Source: Alphaproteobacteria bacterium (GTDB lineage: Bacteria; Pseudomonadota; Alphaproteobacteria; SMXS01). From it: a DNA stretch of 56,945 nucleotides. Positions 7,550-13,247 of the stretch are shown piece after piece (position 1 is the first letter of the stretch; each line of letters begins with the position of its first letter). The stretch covers positions 1 to 56,945 of the forward strand of contig WGNW01000091.1 of assembly GCA_016124315.1 (NCBI GenBank). The letters run 5' to 3'. The notes under the pieces are model-generated. The model saw nothing but the letters and a program-made list of their open reading frames with translations, did no database searches and was not told the origin of the DNA. The position numbers were made by a program, and so were the translations under genes.

Positions 7550-7870
7550 TCACGCCACTTGTAGTGTGGGAATGCGCGCGATCTCGTCCGCGAGCGCCGG
7601 CCCCTGGGTGGCCAGGTCGTAGGCCGCCTGGAGCCGGAGCCAGAACGCCGCGCCGTTGCCGCAGAGCTTGCCGATCCGGAGCGCCATGGCGGTCGTGACG
7701 GGCTGCTTCTCGTTCAGCAGATCGTAGAGCGTCTGGCGCGACACACCCAGCAGGCGGGCCAGCTCGGCCTTGCTCCGGCCCAGCGCCGGCAGCACGTCCT
7801 CGCGCAGGATCTCGCCCGGATGCGTCGGGGGAAGCCCCTTCATGGGAGTGGGCATGGTCGTGTTCTCCAT
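7550..7870 (-). CDS. higA: HigA-family antitoxin
   Basis: 106 aa XRE-type helix-turn-helix protein with the HigA pattern: PPTHPGEILREDVLPALGRSKAELARLLGVSRQTLYDLLNEKQPVTTAMALRIGKLCG, then FWLRLQAAYDL. It neutralises HigB and represses the operon. It follows the toxin gene with a TGATG overlap, the reverse order (toxin first) typical of higBA. Ends directly against the convergent gene at 7549. Confidence 0.92.
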   Translation of the reverse strand: MENTTMPTPMKGLPPTHPGEILREDVLPALGRSKAELARLLGVSRQTLYDLLNEKQPVTTAMALRIGKLCGNGAAFWLRLQAAYDLATQGPALADEIARIPTLQVA

Positions 7871-8145
7871 CAGTGGTAGTCCTCGATGTCAACGTCGACC
7901 GCGTTCTCACCTTCGAAGCCGAACGTCACCCGGTAGTTGCCGCTGGCGTCGACGGCATAGCGCTTCGGCTCGCCGTGCAGACCGTGGAACCTGTATCCGG
8001 GGACGTTCAGGTCCTCCGGCCTCACCGCGACGTTCAGGGCCGCCAGGATGCGGCGGACCCGGCCGTGGTTTTTCACCGGAAGCTTCGACCCGTCGCCGGT
8101 CTCGGCGAACGTCCGGAGGGCTTTGCTGCGGTACGACGTGATCAT
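7870..8145 (-). CDS. higB: HigB-family toxin (RelE superfamily mRNA interferase)
   Basis: 91 aa starting MITSYRSKALRTF. It contains the HigB core (RRILAALNVAVRPEDLNVPGYRFHGLHG…YRVTFGFEGENAVDVDIEDYH). The family cleaves mRNA on the ribosome. Length and gene order match higBA. An ATG seven codons upstream lies inside the operator-like palindrome, so the internal ATG at 8143-8145 is preferred. Confidence 0.9.
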   Translation of the reverse strand: MITSYRSKALRTFAETGDGSKLPVKNHGRVRRILAALNVAVRPEDLNVPGYRFHGLHGEPKRYAVDASGNYRVTFGFEGENAVDVDIEDYH

Positions 8146-8156
8146 GGAGAGAGACT

Positions 8157-8194
8157 GTAAGGCCATGCCTTACGTGTGTCAACCGATGCCTTAC
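8157..8194. promoter_or_regulatory. HigA operator-like repeats upstream of higB
   Basis: GTAAGGC (8157-8163), CAT, GCCTTAC (8167-8173) form a perfect inverted repeat. ATGCCTTAC at 8165-8173 recurs at 8186-8194, exactly 21 bp (two helical turns) away. The position just upstream of higB suits autoregulation by HigA. Confidence 0.65.
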
Positions 8195-8367
8195 ATGGAG
8201 CGGTGACGGCCCGACGGAAGAGGTTGGGCCTTCGCTCCCGCCGGGCCTCGCAATCACAAGTCCTGAAAAATTGGCCTCGATGAATGCTATCCGGATAGAT
8301 AGGCCTGCGGCGCCGATAGACCATCACGCGGCGCGGACCCGATCGGCGGGAACGCGGAATGCGCGGG

Positions 8368-8523
8368 TTATTCCTTCGGCAGGAAGCCGTTGGCGCGGAG
8401 CCAGTCGGTGAGAACCTTGTCGACAAGCGAGGCCATAGACCGCCGGTCGGCTTTGGCCGCCTTTTCCAAGGCCTGCTTGGTTTCCACCTCGATACGAACG
8501 CCGAGCGGTGTGGTCTGCCCCAT
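8368..8523 (-). CDS. Ribbon-helix-helix (CopG/Arc-type) repressor
   Basis: 51 aa. The pattern TPLGVRIEVETKQALEKAAKADRRSMASLVDKVLTDWL is a typical RHH fold: a short beta strand (PLGVRIEV), then two helices with the turn near DRRSMASL. Such proteins bind DNA as dimers at repeated short operators. Its own upstream region has repeated CTACACTTT/AAAGTGTAG motifs and faces a rightward operon, so it is the likely switch between them. Too short to be caught by common length cut-offs. Confidence 0.8.
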   Translation of the reverse strand: MGQTTPLGVRIEVETKQALEKAAKADRRSMASLVDKVLTDWLRANGFLPKE

Positions 8524-8531
8524 CTACAGTA

Positions 8532-8584
8532 TGCCTACACTTTATAGTTGATAACGTCTGCAAAGTGTAGCTATCATGTAGGCA
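8532..8584. promoter_or_regulatory. Divergent operator/promoter between the RHH gene and the rightward operon
   Basis: CTACACTTT (8535-8543) and AAAGTGTAG (8562-8570) are perfect inverted repeats. TGCCTACA (8532-8539) and TGTAGGCA (8577-8584) form a second, overlapping pair. For the rightward operon, TTGATA and TATCAT lie 18 bp apart within the same repeats, so repressor binding would block that promoter. Confidence 0.65.
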
Positions 8585-8666
8585 CTTCGCAAGCACGAAG
8601 CGGCCCGACTTGGTGTTGCACCACCTCATCGGGCCTGACCACCATCAACCCATGTGGAGATCGAAG

Positions 8667-9014
8667 ATGGCTGATATCGACACTACCCCAAGACGTGACC
8701 TCGCGGAAGCTGGCGACACGCGCTTCCTCTCGCTGATGGCCGATCGGAACCGGCTGTATCACCAGGCGATGACGGCCCCCACCGAACTCGAGGACGATCC
8801 CGTGTGGACCGGCCTGATGGAACGCCTGCACGAGACCGAGCGCTTCCTCCTCCGCATGCCCGTGGCGACGCTGGACGGCTATATGGCGAAGATCAGGCTC
8901 ATCGAATACGCGGTCTGGAGCCTCAGGGGCGAATCGCCCGATGATCGCGCTCTGCAGGATTGCATGCGCGGCCTTCCCGACGACATCGGGCGGATCGTGG
9001 GAGCCGTGTCATGA
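8667..9014 (+). CDS. Hypothetical protein, first gene of RHH-controlled operon
   Basis: 115 aa, ATG with GGAGA upstream. All-helical prediction: MADIDTTPRRDLAEAGDTRFLSLMADRNRLYHQAM… VWTGLMERLHETERFLLRMPVATLDGYMAKIRLIEYAVWSLRG. The pattern suggests a small helical bundle. It shares an ATGA overlap with the next gene and lies 82 bp downstream of the operator region. Not recognised. Confidence 0.65.
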   Translation: MADIDTTPRRDLAEAGDTRFLSLMADRNRLYHQAMTAPTELEDDPVWTGLMERLHETERFLLRMPVATLDGYMAKIRLIEYAVWSLRGESPDDRALQDCMRGLPDDIGRIVGAVS

Positions 9015-9568
9015 GCGCGCGGCGGGGTCTGCTGTTTCCGAAGCCGCGCGGCCGACGGCGGACGCACTTCGTCCCCACGCTCCCCGTGGACTCGCTGAAC
9101 TGGATATTGGGCGAAGCGGCTCCGGACGAGAGGAAAGCGCTGGCGCAGATCGTCGAGACGTCGGATCTGATCCGGCTCCAGGACGGGACCGAACTGCTGG
9201 TGATCCCCACCACGCCGGCGCTGCTGGACCGTCTGGCGGCGTTTCAGGCCGAAGGCGAGGACCGGGAGTGGGATCACGAGGACATGAAGGAAGAGGACGA
9301 CGACAGCGACAGCGACAACGCCTGGGATTACGCCCATGACGGCTGGAGCAACGTCCCCGGGGATGGTGATCTGGAGCTGGACTACAGCAAGCCGCCGGCG
9401 GGCGCCAGGAAATCCTATGAGGCGTTCGTGGATCATCGCCGGGAAGAGATGGATGTCAACGAGTGGAACGGCCAAACCCGCCGCACGCCCCGCCCCGAGG
9501 GCAGGCATGAGGTGGTCAGGATGCGCCGGGCCGTGGGTACGCCGTCCCGCCGGGGGAGATGGTCATGA
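9011..9568 (+). CDS. Hypothetical protein with acidic central segment
   Basis: 185 aa. A basic N-terminus (MSARRGLLFPKPRGRRR) precedes a small helical domain (LNWILGEAAPDERKALAQIVETSDLIRLQDGTELLVIP). A very acidic stretch (about residues 90-103, KEEDDDSDSD) and a Trp/Tyr-rich tail follow. Overlaps both neighbours by ATGA, so it is part of one translation unit. The acidic stretch could mimic DNA or bind basic partners, but that is speculation. Not recognised. Confidence 0.6.
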   Translation: MSARRGLLFPKPRGRRRTHFVPTLPVDSLNWILGEAAPDERKALAQIVETSDLIRLQDGTELLVIPTTPALLDRLAAFQAEGEDREWDHEDMKEEDDDSDSDNAWDYAHDGWSNVPGDGDLELDYSKPPAGARKSYEAFVDHRREEMDVNEWNGQTRRTPRPEGRHEVVRMRRAVGTPSRRGRWS

Positions 9569-9945
9569 ACATGATCGCGCCCCGCCGCCACAAGCGCTAC
9601 CGGGTGGCCGGCACGCTGCCGGTGGTCCCTCGCGGAGACAATCCGTCTCGATTCCAGCTTCTCCGCGTCGGCTCCGACCGGATGGAACCCACGATCCGGT
9701 CATTCGACCATGTCATCGTCGACACAGAACAGACCTGCTACGTCGGCGATGACCTCTACGTCCACGACGGGCAGGTCTACCGCGTCCGCGGTGACATCGA
9801 CGGCACCATCACGCTCGACGCCGACAACGCCGCCTATGGACCGCTGAAGCCGATCAGGCCGGCGGACCTTGGCCCCTTCGATGGCCGCGTCGTCGGCATC
9901 CTGCGGATCCTGCAGGCGGACGCGTTTGCGGGGGTGCTGGTATGA
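9565..9945 (+). CDS. S24/LexA-like fold protein lacking the catalytic serine
   Basis: 126 aa from the ATG at 9565, chosen for ATGA overlap and GGGGGAG six bases before it. The fold of the LexA/phage-repressor C-terminal domain is evident: VGSDRMEPTIRSFDHVIVDTE, DGQVYRVRG, LDADNAAYGPL and DGRVVGILR. The Ser that normally precedes MEPT (GDSMEPT) is Arg39, and the usual catalytic Lys region reads YRVRGDIDG. There is no helix-turn-helix. Self-cleavage is therefore unlikely. It may be a dimerisation or regulatory partner of another repressor. Confidence 0.7.
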   Translation: MNMIAPRRHKRYRVAGTLPVVPRGDNPSRFQLLRVGSDRMEPTIRSFDHVIVDTEQTCYVGDDLYVHDGQVYRVRGDIDGTITLDADNAAYGPLKPIRPADLGPFDGRVVGILRILQADAFAGVLV

Positions 9946-10199
9946 GCGCGGTGATCATCCCGTTCCCGGCCGCCCGCGTCGTCGACCGTCCGGTCAACGC
10001 CCATGAGGCGGCGCACCTGGCCTCGCAGATGAACGCTGCGGCGATGGCGCTGCGGACCGATCCCCGGCGGCTTCACTCGCTGATCTTCGCCCGCCTGGGC
10101 ATCCGGGGTGCCGTCGAGCTGCGGCGGTCCCACCTGGGGCCGGTGATCGCGGTGCTGCAGCACTTGCGGCCCTCGCTTGCAGCGATACCTTCTCTCTGA
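9942..10199 (+). CDS. Hypothetical small protein, last gene of rightward operon
   Basis: 85 aa, start overlapping the previous stop (ATGA). Begins MSAVIIPFPAARVVDRPVNAHEAAHLASQMNAAAMALRTDPRRLHSL and ends IAVLQHLRPSLAAIPSL. The IIPFPA opening is common in small alphaproteobacterial element-encoded proteins. Helical; no known domain. A terminator hairpin follows 25 bp after the stop. Confidence 0.55.
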   Translation: MSAVIIPFPAARVVDRPVNAHEAAHLASQMNAAAMALRTDPRRLHSLIFARLGIRGAVELRRSHLGPVIAVLQHLRPSLAAIPSL

Positions 10200-10223
10200 A
10201 ACAGGCGCATCAGCCACGCCACG

Positions 10224-10257
10224 GCCCCGCTGGAGCGATCCGGCGGGGCTTCTTGTT
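10224..10257 (+). terminator. Rho-independent terminator of the rightward operon
   Basis: GCCCCGC (10224-10230) pairs with GCGGGGC (10243-10249), followed by TTCTTGTT, 25 bp after the last stop codon. Confidence 0.7.
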
Positions 10258-10336
10258 GTAAGAGGGGGGATTGTTTCATCGGGGTTCGCGTGCATACATT
10301 GGCAGAGGCAATGGGCGGCCTCACCGCAGCCCTGCC

Positions 10337-10430
10337 GAGCGCGGCCGGTAACGGAGACCCCCTCTTGCCCCGGCCGCGCTCACGCCAGCCCCGCCGTCGA
10401 CATTCCCCCTCAGTACTGCATCGACGGGGG
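10337..10430. repeat. Two strong hairpins in the convergent intergenic gap
   Basis: GAGCGCGGCCGG (10337-10348) and CCGGCCGCGCTC (10370-10381) are perfect 12-bp arms with a 21-nt loop. CCGTCGA (10394-10400) and TCGACGG (10421-10427) form a second hairpin followed by a G run and TTCATTTT. They lie between genes ending at 10199 (+) and 10448 (-). They may end transcription, or form a structured RNA or DNA recognition site. Confidence 0.6.
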
Positions 10431-10447
10431 GGGTTCATTTTCTCCAC

Positions 10448-10708
10448 CTAGTTAAGCGATGTTGGCTTCCGCGGCGCAGCCCCTCCGATGAAATTGCGGA
10501 TGTTGCCCAACGCATAGGCCCGAAGCCGGTCAGGGTCGCGTTCCCCTACATCGGCGGCGGAAATCAGATTCTCGATGACATGGGTTTTCAGGGCGGCCCA
10601 GCGCTCCGGCGGTATGTCCGGGCGAGCCTTCCCGGCTTCCTCCAGAACGCTTTCGTACACGCGCGATAGCATCCGGGCAGTGTCGATATCGTAGGCACGG
10701 AATGACAT
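10448..10708 (-). CDS. Hypothetical helical protein
   Basis: 86 aa. The ATG at 10706-10708 has GAGGAG seven bases upstream, which decides the start. Sequence MSFRAYDIDTARMLSRVYESVLEEAGK…WAALKTHVIENLISAADVGERDPDRLRAYALGNIRNFIGG is predicted helical and resembles small chromosomal proteins of unknown function in alphaproteobacteria. Last gene of the leftward integration/replication block; 197 bp separate it from the PC4-like gene, and I see no convincing gene in that gap. Confidence 0.6.
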   Translation of the reverse strand: MSFRAYDIDTARMLSRVYESVLEEAGKARPDIPPERWAALKTHVIENLISAADVGERDPDRLRAYALGNIRNFIGGAAPRKPTSLN

Positions 10709-10905
10709 GGGATTGCTCCTCAAATGAAGGTGCCCCCAAGGCGAAAACGCGAGAAGGATAAGCGATTCGCGCGCAGCACGGAATTAACCCAGGCTTATGC
10801 CAACCGGACCGGCGCCGGGTGGAGTGAGGCGTTGGACTATGCCGCCGGCGGGAGAACTGCGCCCACTGCATCCGGCCCGTTTACCGCCTTCAGGCGCGCG
10901 GCCCG

Positions 10906-11142
10906 TCATTCGGCATCCCGCGCGGCGATGGCCTGGTCGATCAAATCGCGGAACGCCTCGAGAAGATCGGGCCGGACGGCGATCCCCTTTTTCGTAGGAA
11001 TGCGCTCGTCGGCGGCATCGGAGTCGACGAAGATGCGGAAATCCACGAAGGGCCGGCCTCGGTAGGAGCACATCCGCGCCCGGATTTCCTCGGCGGAATT
11101 TTTCTCGATGATCGCGATGAGCGTTTCAGTGTCGGCGGCCAT
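10906..11142 (-). CDS. PC4/p15-like ssDNA-binding transcription cofactor
   Basis: 78 aa. The core AEEIRARMCSYRGRPFVDFRIFVDSD…RIPTKKGIAVRPDLLEAFRDLIDQAI matches the PC4 pattern (beta strands with yrGr.fvdiR, then PTkKGi and a closing helix). Bacterial and phage PC4-like proteins bind single-stranded DNA as dimers. Its place just downstream of the initiator-like gene suggests a role in replication or recombination of the element. Confidence 0.8.
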   Translation of the reverse strand: MAADTETLIAIIEKNSAEEIRARMCSYRGRPFVDFRIFVDSDAADERIPTKKGIAVRPDLLEAFRDLIDQAIAARDAE

Positions 11143-11178
11143 GATGGCCCCTCCCTTTCCAGTGGATAGCGAAATTGT

Positions 11179-11433
11179 TCATCTTTTGTTCTCTGTCTGA
11201 TTCCGCGCTCGACGGCGCGCCCGGTCGGACCGGCGGCGAATGCGCTCTCTGCGGACGTACTCCGCCCGTCGGCGGATCAGATCGTCGCGGCCAACCTCGT
11301 CGATCCATCGGGCGATCGTCTTGGCATGGGCGCGGCACTCGGCCTCGATGCTGGTCCAGCCGACGCGGATAAAGGTCTCCTCGAAATCCTCGGGGACCGG
11401 TCGATAGGCCATGGTGGTGCCTGGGTTCGGCAT
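11179..11433 (-). CDS. Small homeodomain-like/basic-tailed protein
   Basis: 84 aa from ATG 11431-11433 (AAGG eight bases upstream). A GTG at 11440-11442 overlapping the initiator stop is the alternative. The N-terminal part AYRPVPEDFEETFIRVGWTSIEAECRAHAKTIARWIDEVGRDDLIRRRAEYV looks like a helix-turn-helix often seen beside element replication genes. The C-terminus is a very basic tail (RRRSDRARRRARNQTENKR). Probably DNA-binding. Confidence 0.65.
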   Translation of the reverse strand: MPNPGTTMAYRPVPEDFEETFIRVGWTSIEAECRAHAKTIARWIDEVGRDDLIRRRAEYVRRERIRRRSDRARRRARNQTENKR

Positions 11434-11438
11434 GTCCG

Positions 11439-12215
11439 TCACCTTCGATTGAACTCGATCAACTCGGTCGCATACGCGAGCGCGAGTGATTCCTGCCCAG
11501 CCGTGATCAGCCGGCGCAGGTCCTGGGCGTCGCCCGTAGTCGCGTAGGCCAGGAACGTGGTCACGTCGTCGTCGCTCATGCCGGAGCGCCGGAGGAAATC
11601 GGGGACCGAGCGTGCCAGCCCATTTCCATTCTTCCGGTTCGCTGACCTGGCAGAATTTCGCGGGAGTATGGCAGATATATATGTGTCCCCCTGAGGGGTA
11701 CAGGGTCGGTCGATTTTTGTGCCAAAACTGTCCCCTTCAGGGGTACAGGTGTCCCCTCTACTGGTACACCCCATGGGCAAAGTGTCCCCTTCAGGGGTAC
11801 ACCCTGTACCCTCTACGGGGACGGGATTCTGTTTTTTGTAGTCCCGATATTCTCGGGTCGGCGGGTCACCTCGATAGCCGATTTCCGTCAATCGCCAGCA
11901 CCGCGCCTCGCCCTTGCCATCGGACCCAAGAGCCCCGCTTCTGGTCGCGCGGATGAAGCCGCGATCCACCAGCTCATCGAACCAACGATCGGCGGACTTG
12001 GGGTTGCAACCGATCTCGGTGGCCGCCTTCCGGACGCTTAGATATATTTCGCCATTGTTGCTGCCGTTGTAGTAGGCCTTCAGGGCCAGGTAGAGCACCC
12101 GCGCGCCCATCGAGAGCGACAGCCAGGCCGGTTCCTGAAGGAAGGTCTTGTAGAACTGCACGAAATAGTCGTCCGGCGTCCTCTTGCTGCGGCCCTTGGC
12201 GTTCTTGGCGGCCAT
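11439..12215 (-). CDS. Winged-helix replication-initiator-like protein with in-frame iterons
   Basis: 258 aa. The N-terminal domain (residues ~15-115; YFVQFYKTFLQEPAWLSLSMGARVLYLALKAYYNGSNNGEIYLSVRKAATEIGCNPKSADRWFDELVDRGFI) is a winged helix like those of phage and plasmid initiators. Residues ~131-178 contain CTPEGDT/CTSRGDT/CTPQGDT repeats encoded by 19-bp near-palindromes (see repeat feature). The C-terminal part (SVPDFLRRSGMSDDDVTTFLAYATTGDAQDLRRLI) is helical. A lambda O-like initiator whose origin lies inside its gene is the best reading. A transcription regulator is the alternative. The start overlaps the upstream stop (TGATG). Confidence 0.75.
   Translation of the reverse strand: MAAKNAKGRSKRTPDDYFVQFYKTFLQEPAWLSLSMGARVLYLALKAYYNGSNNGEIYLSVRKAATEIGCNPKSADRWFDELVDRGFIRATRSGALGSDGKGEARCWRLTEIGYRGDPPTREYRDYKKQNPVPVEGTGCTPEGDTLPMGCTSRGDTCTPEGDSFGTKIDRPCTPQGDTYISAILPRNSARSANRKNGNGLARSVPDFLRRSGMSDDDVTTFLAYATTGDAQDLRRLITAGQESLALAYATELIEFNRR
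11684..11823. repeat. Five iteron-like near-palindromic repeats inside the initiator gene
   Basis: Copies at 11684-11702, 11729-11747, 11750-11768 and 11783-11801 share TGTCCCC…GGTACA. The second and fourth are identical (TGTCCCCTTCAGGGGTACA), and a fifth lies inverted at 11805-11823. Centres are 45, 21, 33 and 22 bp apart, close to whole helical turns. AT-rich stretches flank them (11671-11683, 11711-11719, 11825-11840). This is the layout of an iteron origin with an unwinding element. Confidence 0.8.
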
Positions 12216-12508
12216 CAGGGAGCGCCCCCCTCCACCGCGCGCGCCATCGCCCGAAGCCGTGCCGAGATTTCGGACTTCAGGACGTGGAAGCGCTCGGGAT
12301 CGTGCCGGTCGGGCGCCAAGCGGCGCACGGCGTGGGCCAACTCGTCCAGGTCTTCGCTGAGCCCAGTCGGCGTTGCGCCGAGCCCGCCACGATGGTAGTT
12401 TCGGAGCTGAGGTTCGGTGGCCTCTCGAAGAAGTTCTGCGCTCGATCCGGTTCCCGCCAGATCGGGCGCTCTTCGTTTCTGAGGCGGCGGTCGCTGGTGC
12501 CAGACCAT
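12215..12508 (-). CDS. Hypothetical protein between alpA and the initiator gene
   Basis: 97 aa from the ATG overlapping the alpA stop (TGATG at 12506-12510). A Pro/Arg-rich N-terminus precedes a helical C-terminal half (DLDELAHAVRRLAPDRHDPERFHVLKSEISARLRAMARAVEG). Similar RRLAP…DPERFH…KSEI segments recur, from memory, in alphaproteobacterial integrated elements beside AlpA and initiator-like genes. Function unknown. Confidence 0.65.
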   Translation of the reverse strand: MVWHQRPPPQKRRAPDLAGTGSSAELLREATEPQLRNYHRGGLGATPTGLSEDLDELAHAVRRLAPDRHDPERFHVLKSEISARLRAMARAVEGGAP

Positions 12509-12684
12509 CACGCCGCGTCCTGCTTGCCGGCGATGAACTCCTGAAGCGCCTCGGCGGTGATCAGGCGACGCTTCCCGATCTTGATAGACTTGAGTTCGCC
12601 CCTGGAAATCAGGCCCCAGATCGCGGTTTGGCTGAGTGCCATCGCCTGTGAGGCCTGCGGGACGGTGTAGCAGAGCCGGTCCAT
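12508..12684 (-). CDS. alpA: AlpA-family helix-turn-helix regulator / excisionase-like
   Basis: 58 aa. The start has AAGGAG seven bases upstream. Sequence MDRLCYTVPQASQAMALSQTAIWGLISRGELKSIKIGKRRLITAEALQEFIAG is the compact MerR-like winged HTH of AlpA/Xis proteins (ls…vsk.tiy.li..GelpsvkiGrrrli…L..fi). In P4-like and PICI elements this protein activates integrase/excision or replication genes. It directly precedes the replication cluster here. Confidence 0.88.
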   Translation of the reverse strand: MDRLCYTVPQASQAMALSQTAIWGLISRGELKSIKIGKRRLITAEALQEFIAGKQDAA

Positions 12685-12685
12685 T

Positions 12686-12856
12686 TTAATGCTCCTTCCT
12701 GAACGTGGTAACGGCACTAGTGTGCACTAACCGGAAGGATACCAGCGGAAAACCCTCGACATTACCGCCGTCATAGCGCCCATCTGACGACGCTGTTGCG
12801 GGGGAAACTGGCGGATTGAAGTCGACGGATTCCGTCCGTATGGATGTGGCAGTCAT
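12686..12856 (-). CDS. Small ORF upstream of alpA (56 aa)
   Basis: 56 aa: MTATSIRTESVDFNPPVSPA…GGNVEGFPLVSFRLVHTSAVTTFRKEH. A strong AAAGGAG lies nine bases before the ATG. The stop TAA is one base before the alpA ATG, and the alpA ribosome-binding site lies in its last codons. The tight fit argues for a real leader-type or regulatory small protein, translationally coupled to alpA. Function unknown. Confidence 0.55.
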   Translation of the reverse strand: MTATSIRTESVDFNPPVSPATASSDGRYDGGNVEGFPLVSFRLVHTSAVTTFRKEH

Positions 12857-12935
12857 GGTCAGCATCTCCTTTGCGTGCTGCTGTGATCAGGGCCGGGCGA
12901 GAGGGGGCAATCCTTTCGCTCGGCCCGCTTGGAAG

Positions 12936-13247
12936 TCAGTTCGGCGGTTCTCTCCCCCGAGCATCCATCTCCACGCCCTTGTCCAGGCTGGTGCCGGAGA
13001 TGGCGTCGAGATCGTCGCCGAGGGCGTTGGCGCGGGCGAGATTTTCGTTGATCCGCTGCCTGCGTATCCCTGTCGTCTTCTCGGTGTCCCCGGCAAATCC
13101 GGTGGGTCGGCCAGGGGTTTCGGACGAAATTCGTCCACTATTCAGCCCCTCCCAAATCTCCTGTCGGCGCTTCAGGTGCTTGGCCTTCTGGCTCGGCGAC
13201 AACTCGTTCCGGATCAGGTTCTCGTCGATCTCCGGTACGGTCCTCAC
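12936..13247 (-). pseudogene. ParB/KorB-like internal fragment behind the integrase
   Basis: 103 aa from a GTG overlapping the integrase stop (GTGA). VPEIDENLIRNELSPSQKAKHLKRRQEIWEGL and FAGDTEKTTGIRRQRINENLARANALGDDLDAISGTSLDKGVEMDA are the central helical region of ParB-like nuclease/partition proteins. The N-terminal nuclease-like domain and the C-terminal part are missing. Probably a recombination remnant, though coupling to int may still allow translation. Confidence 0.65.

Noticed and set aside
7550..8145. HigBA as the novel system of the element
   Set aside because: It is a standard toxin-antitoxin pair with family-typical order and sequence; useful cargo but not new.
8287..8298. 12-bp palindrome CTATCCGGATAG
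   Set aside because: No nearby gene start or second copy; a single palindrome of this length is weak evidence.
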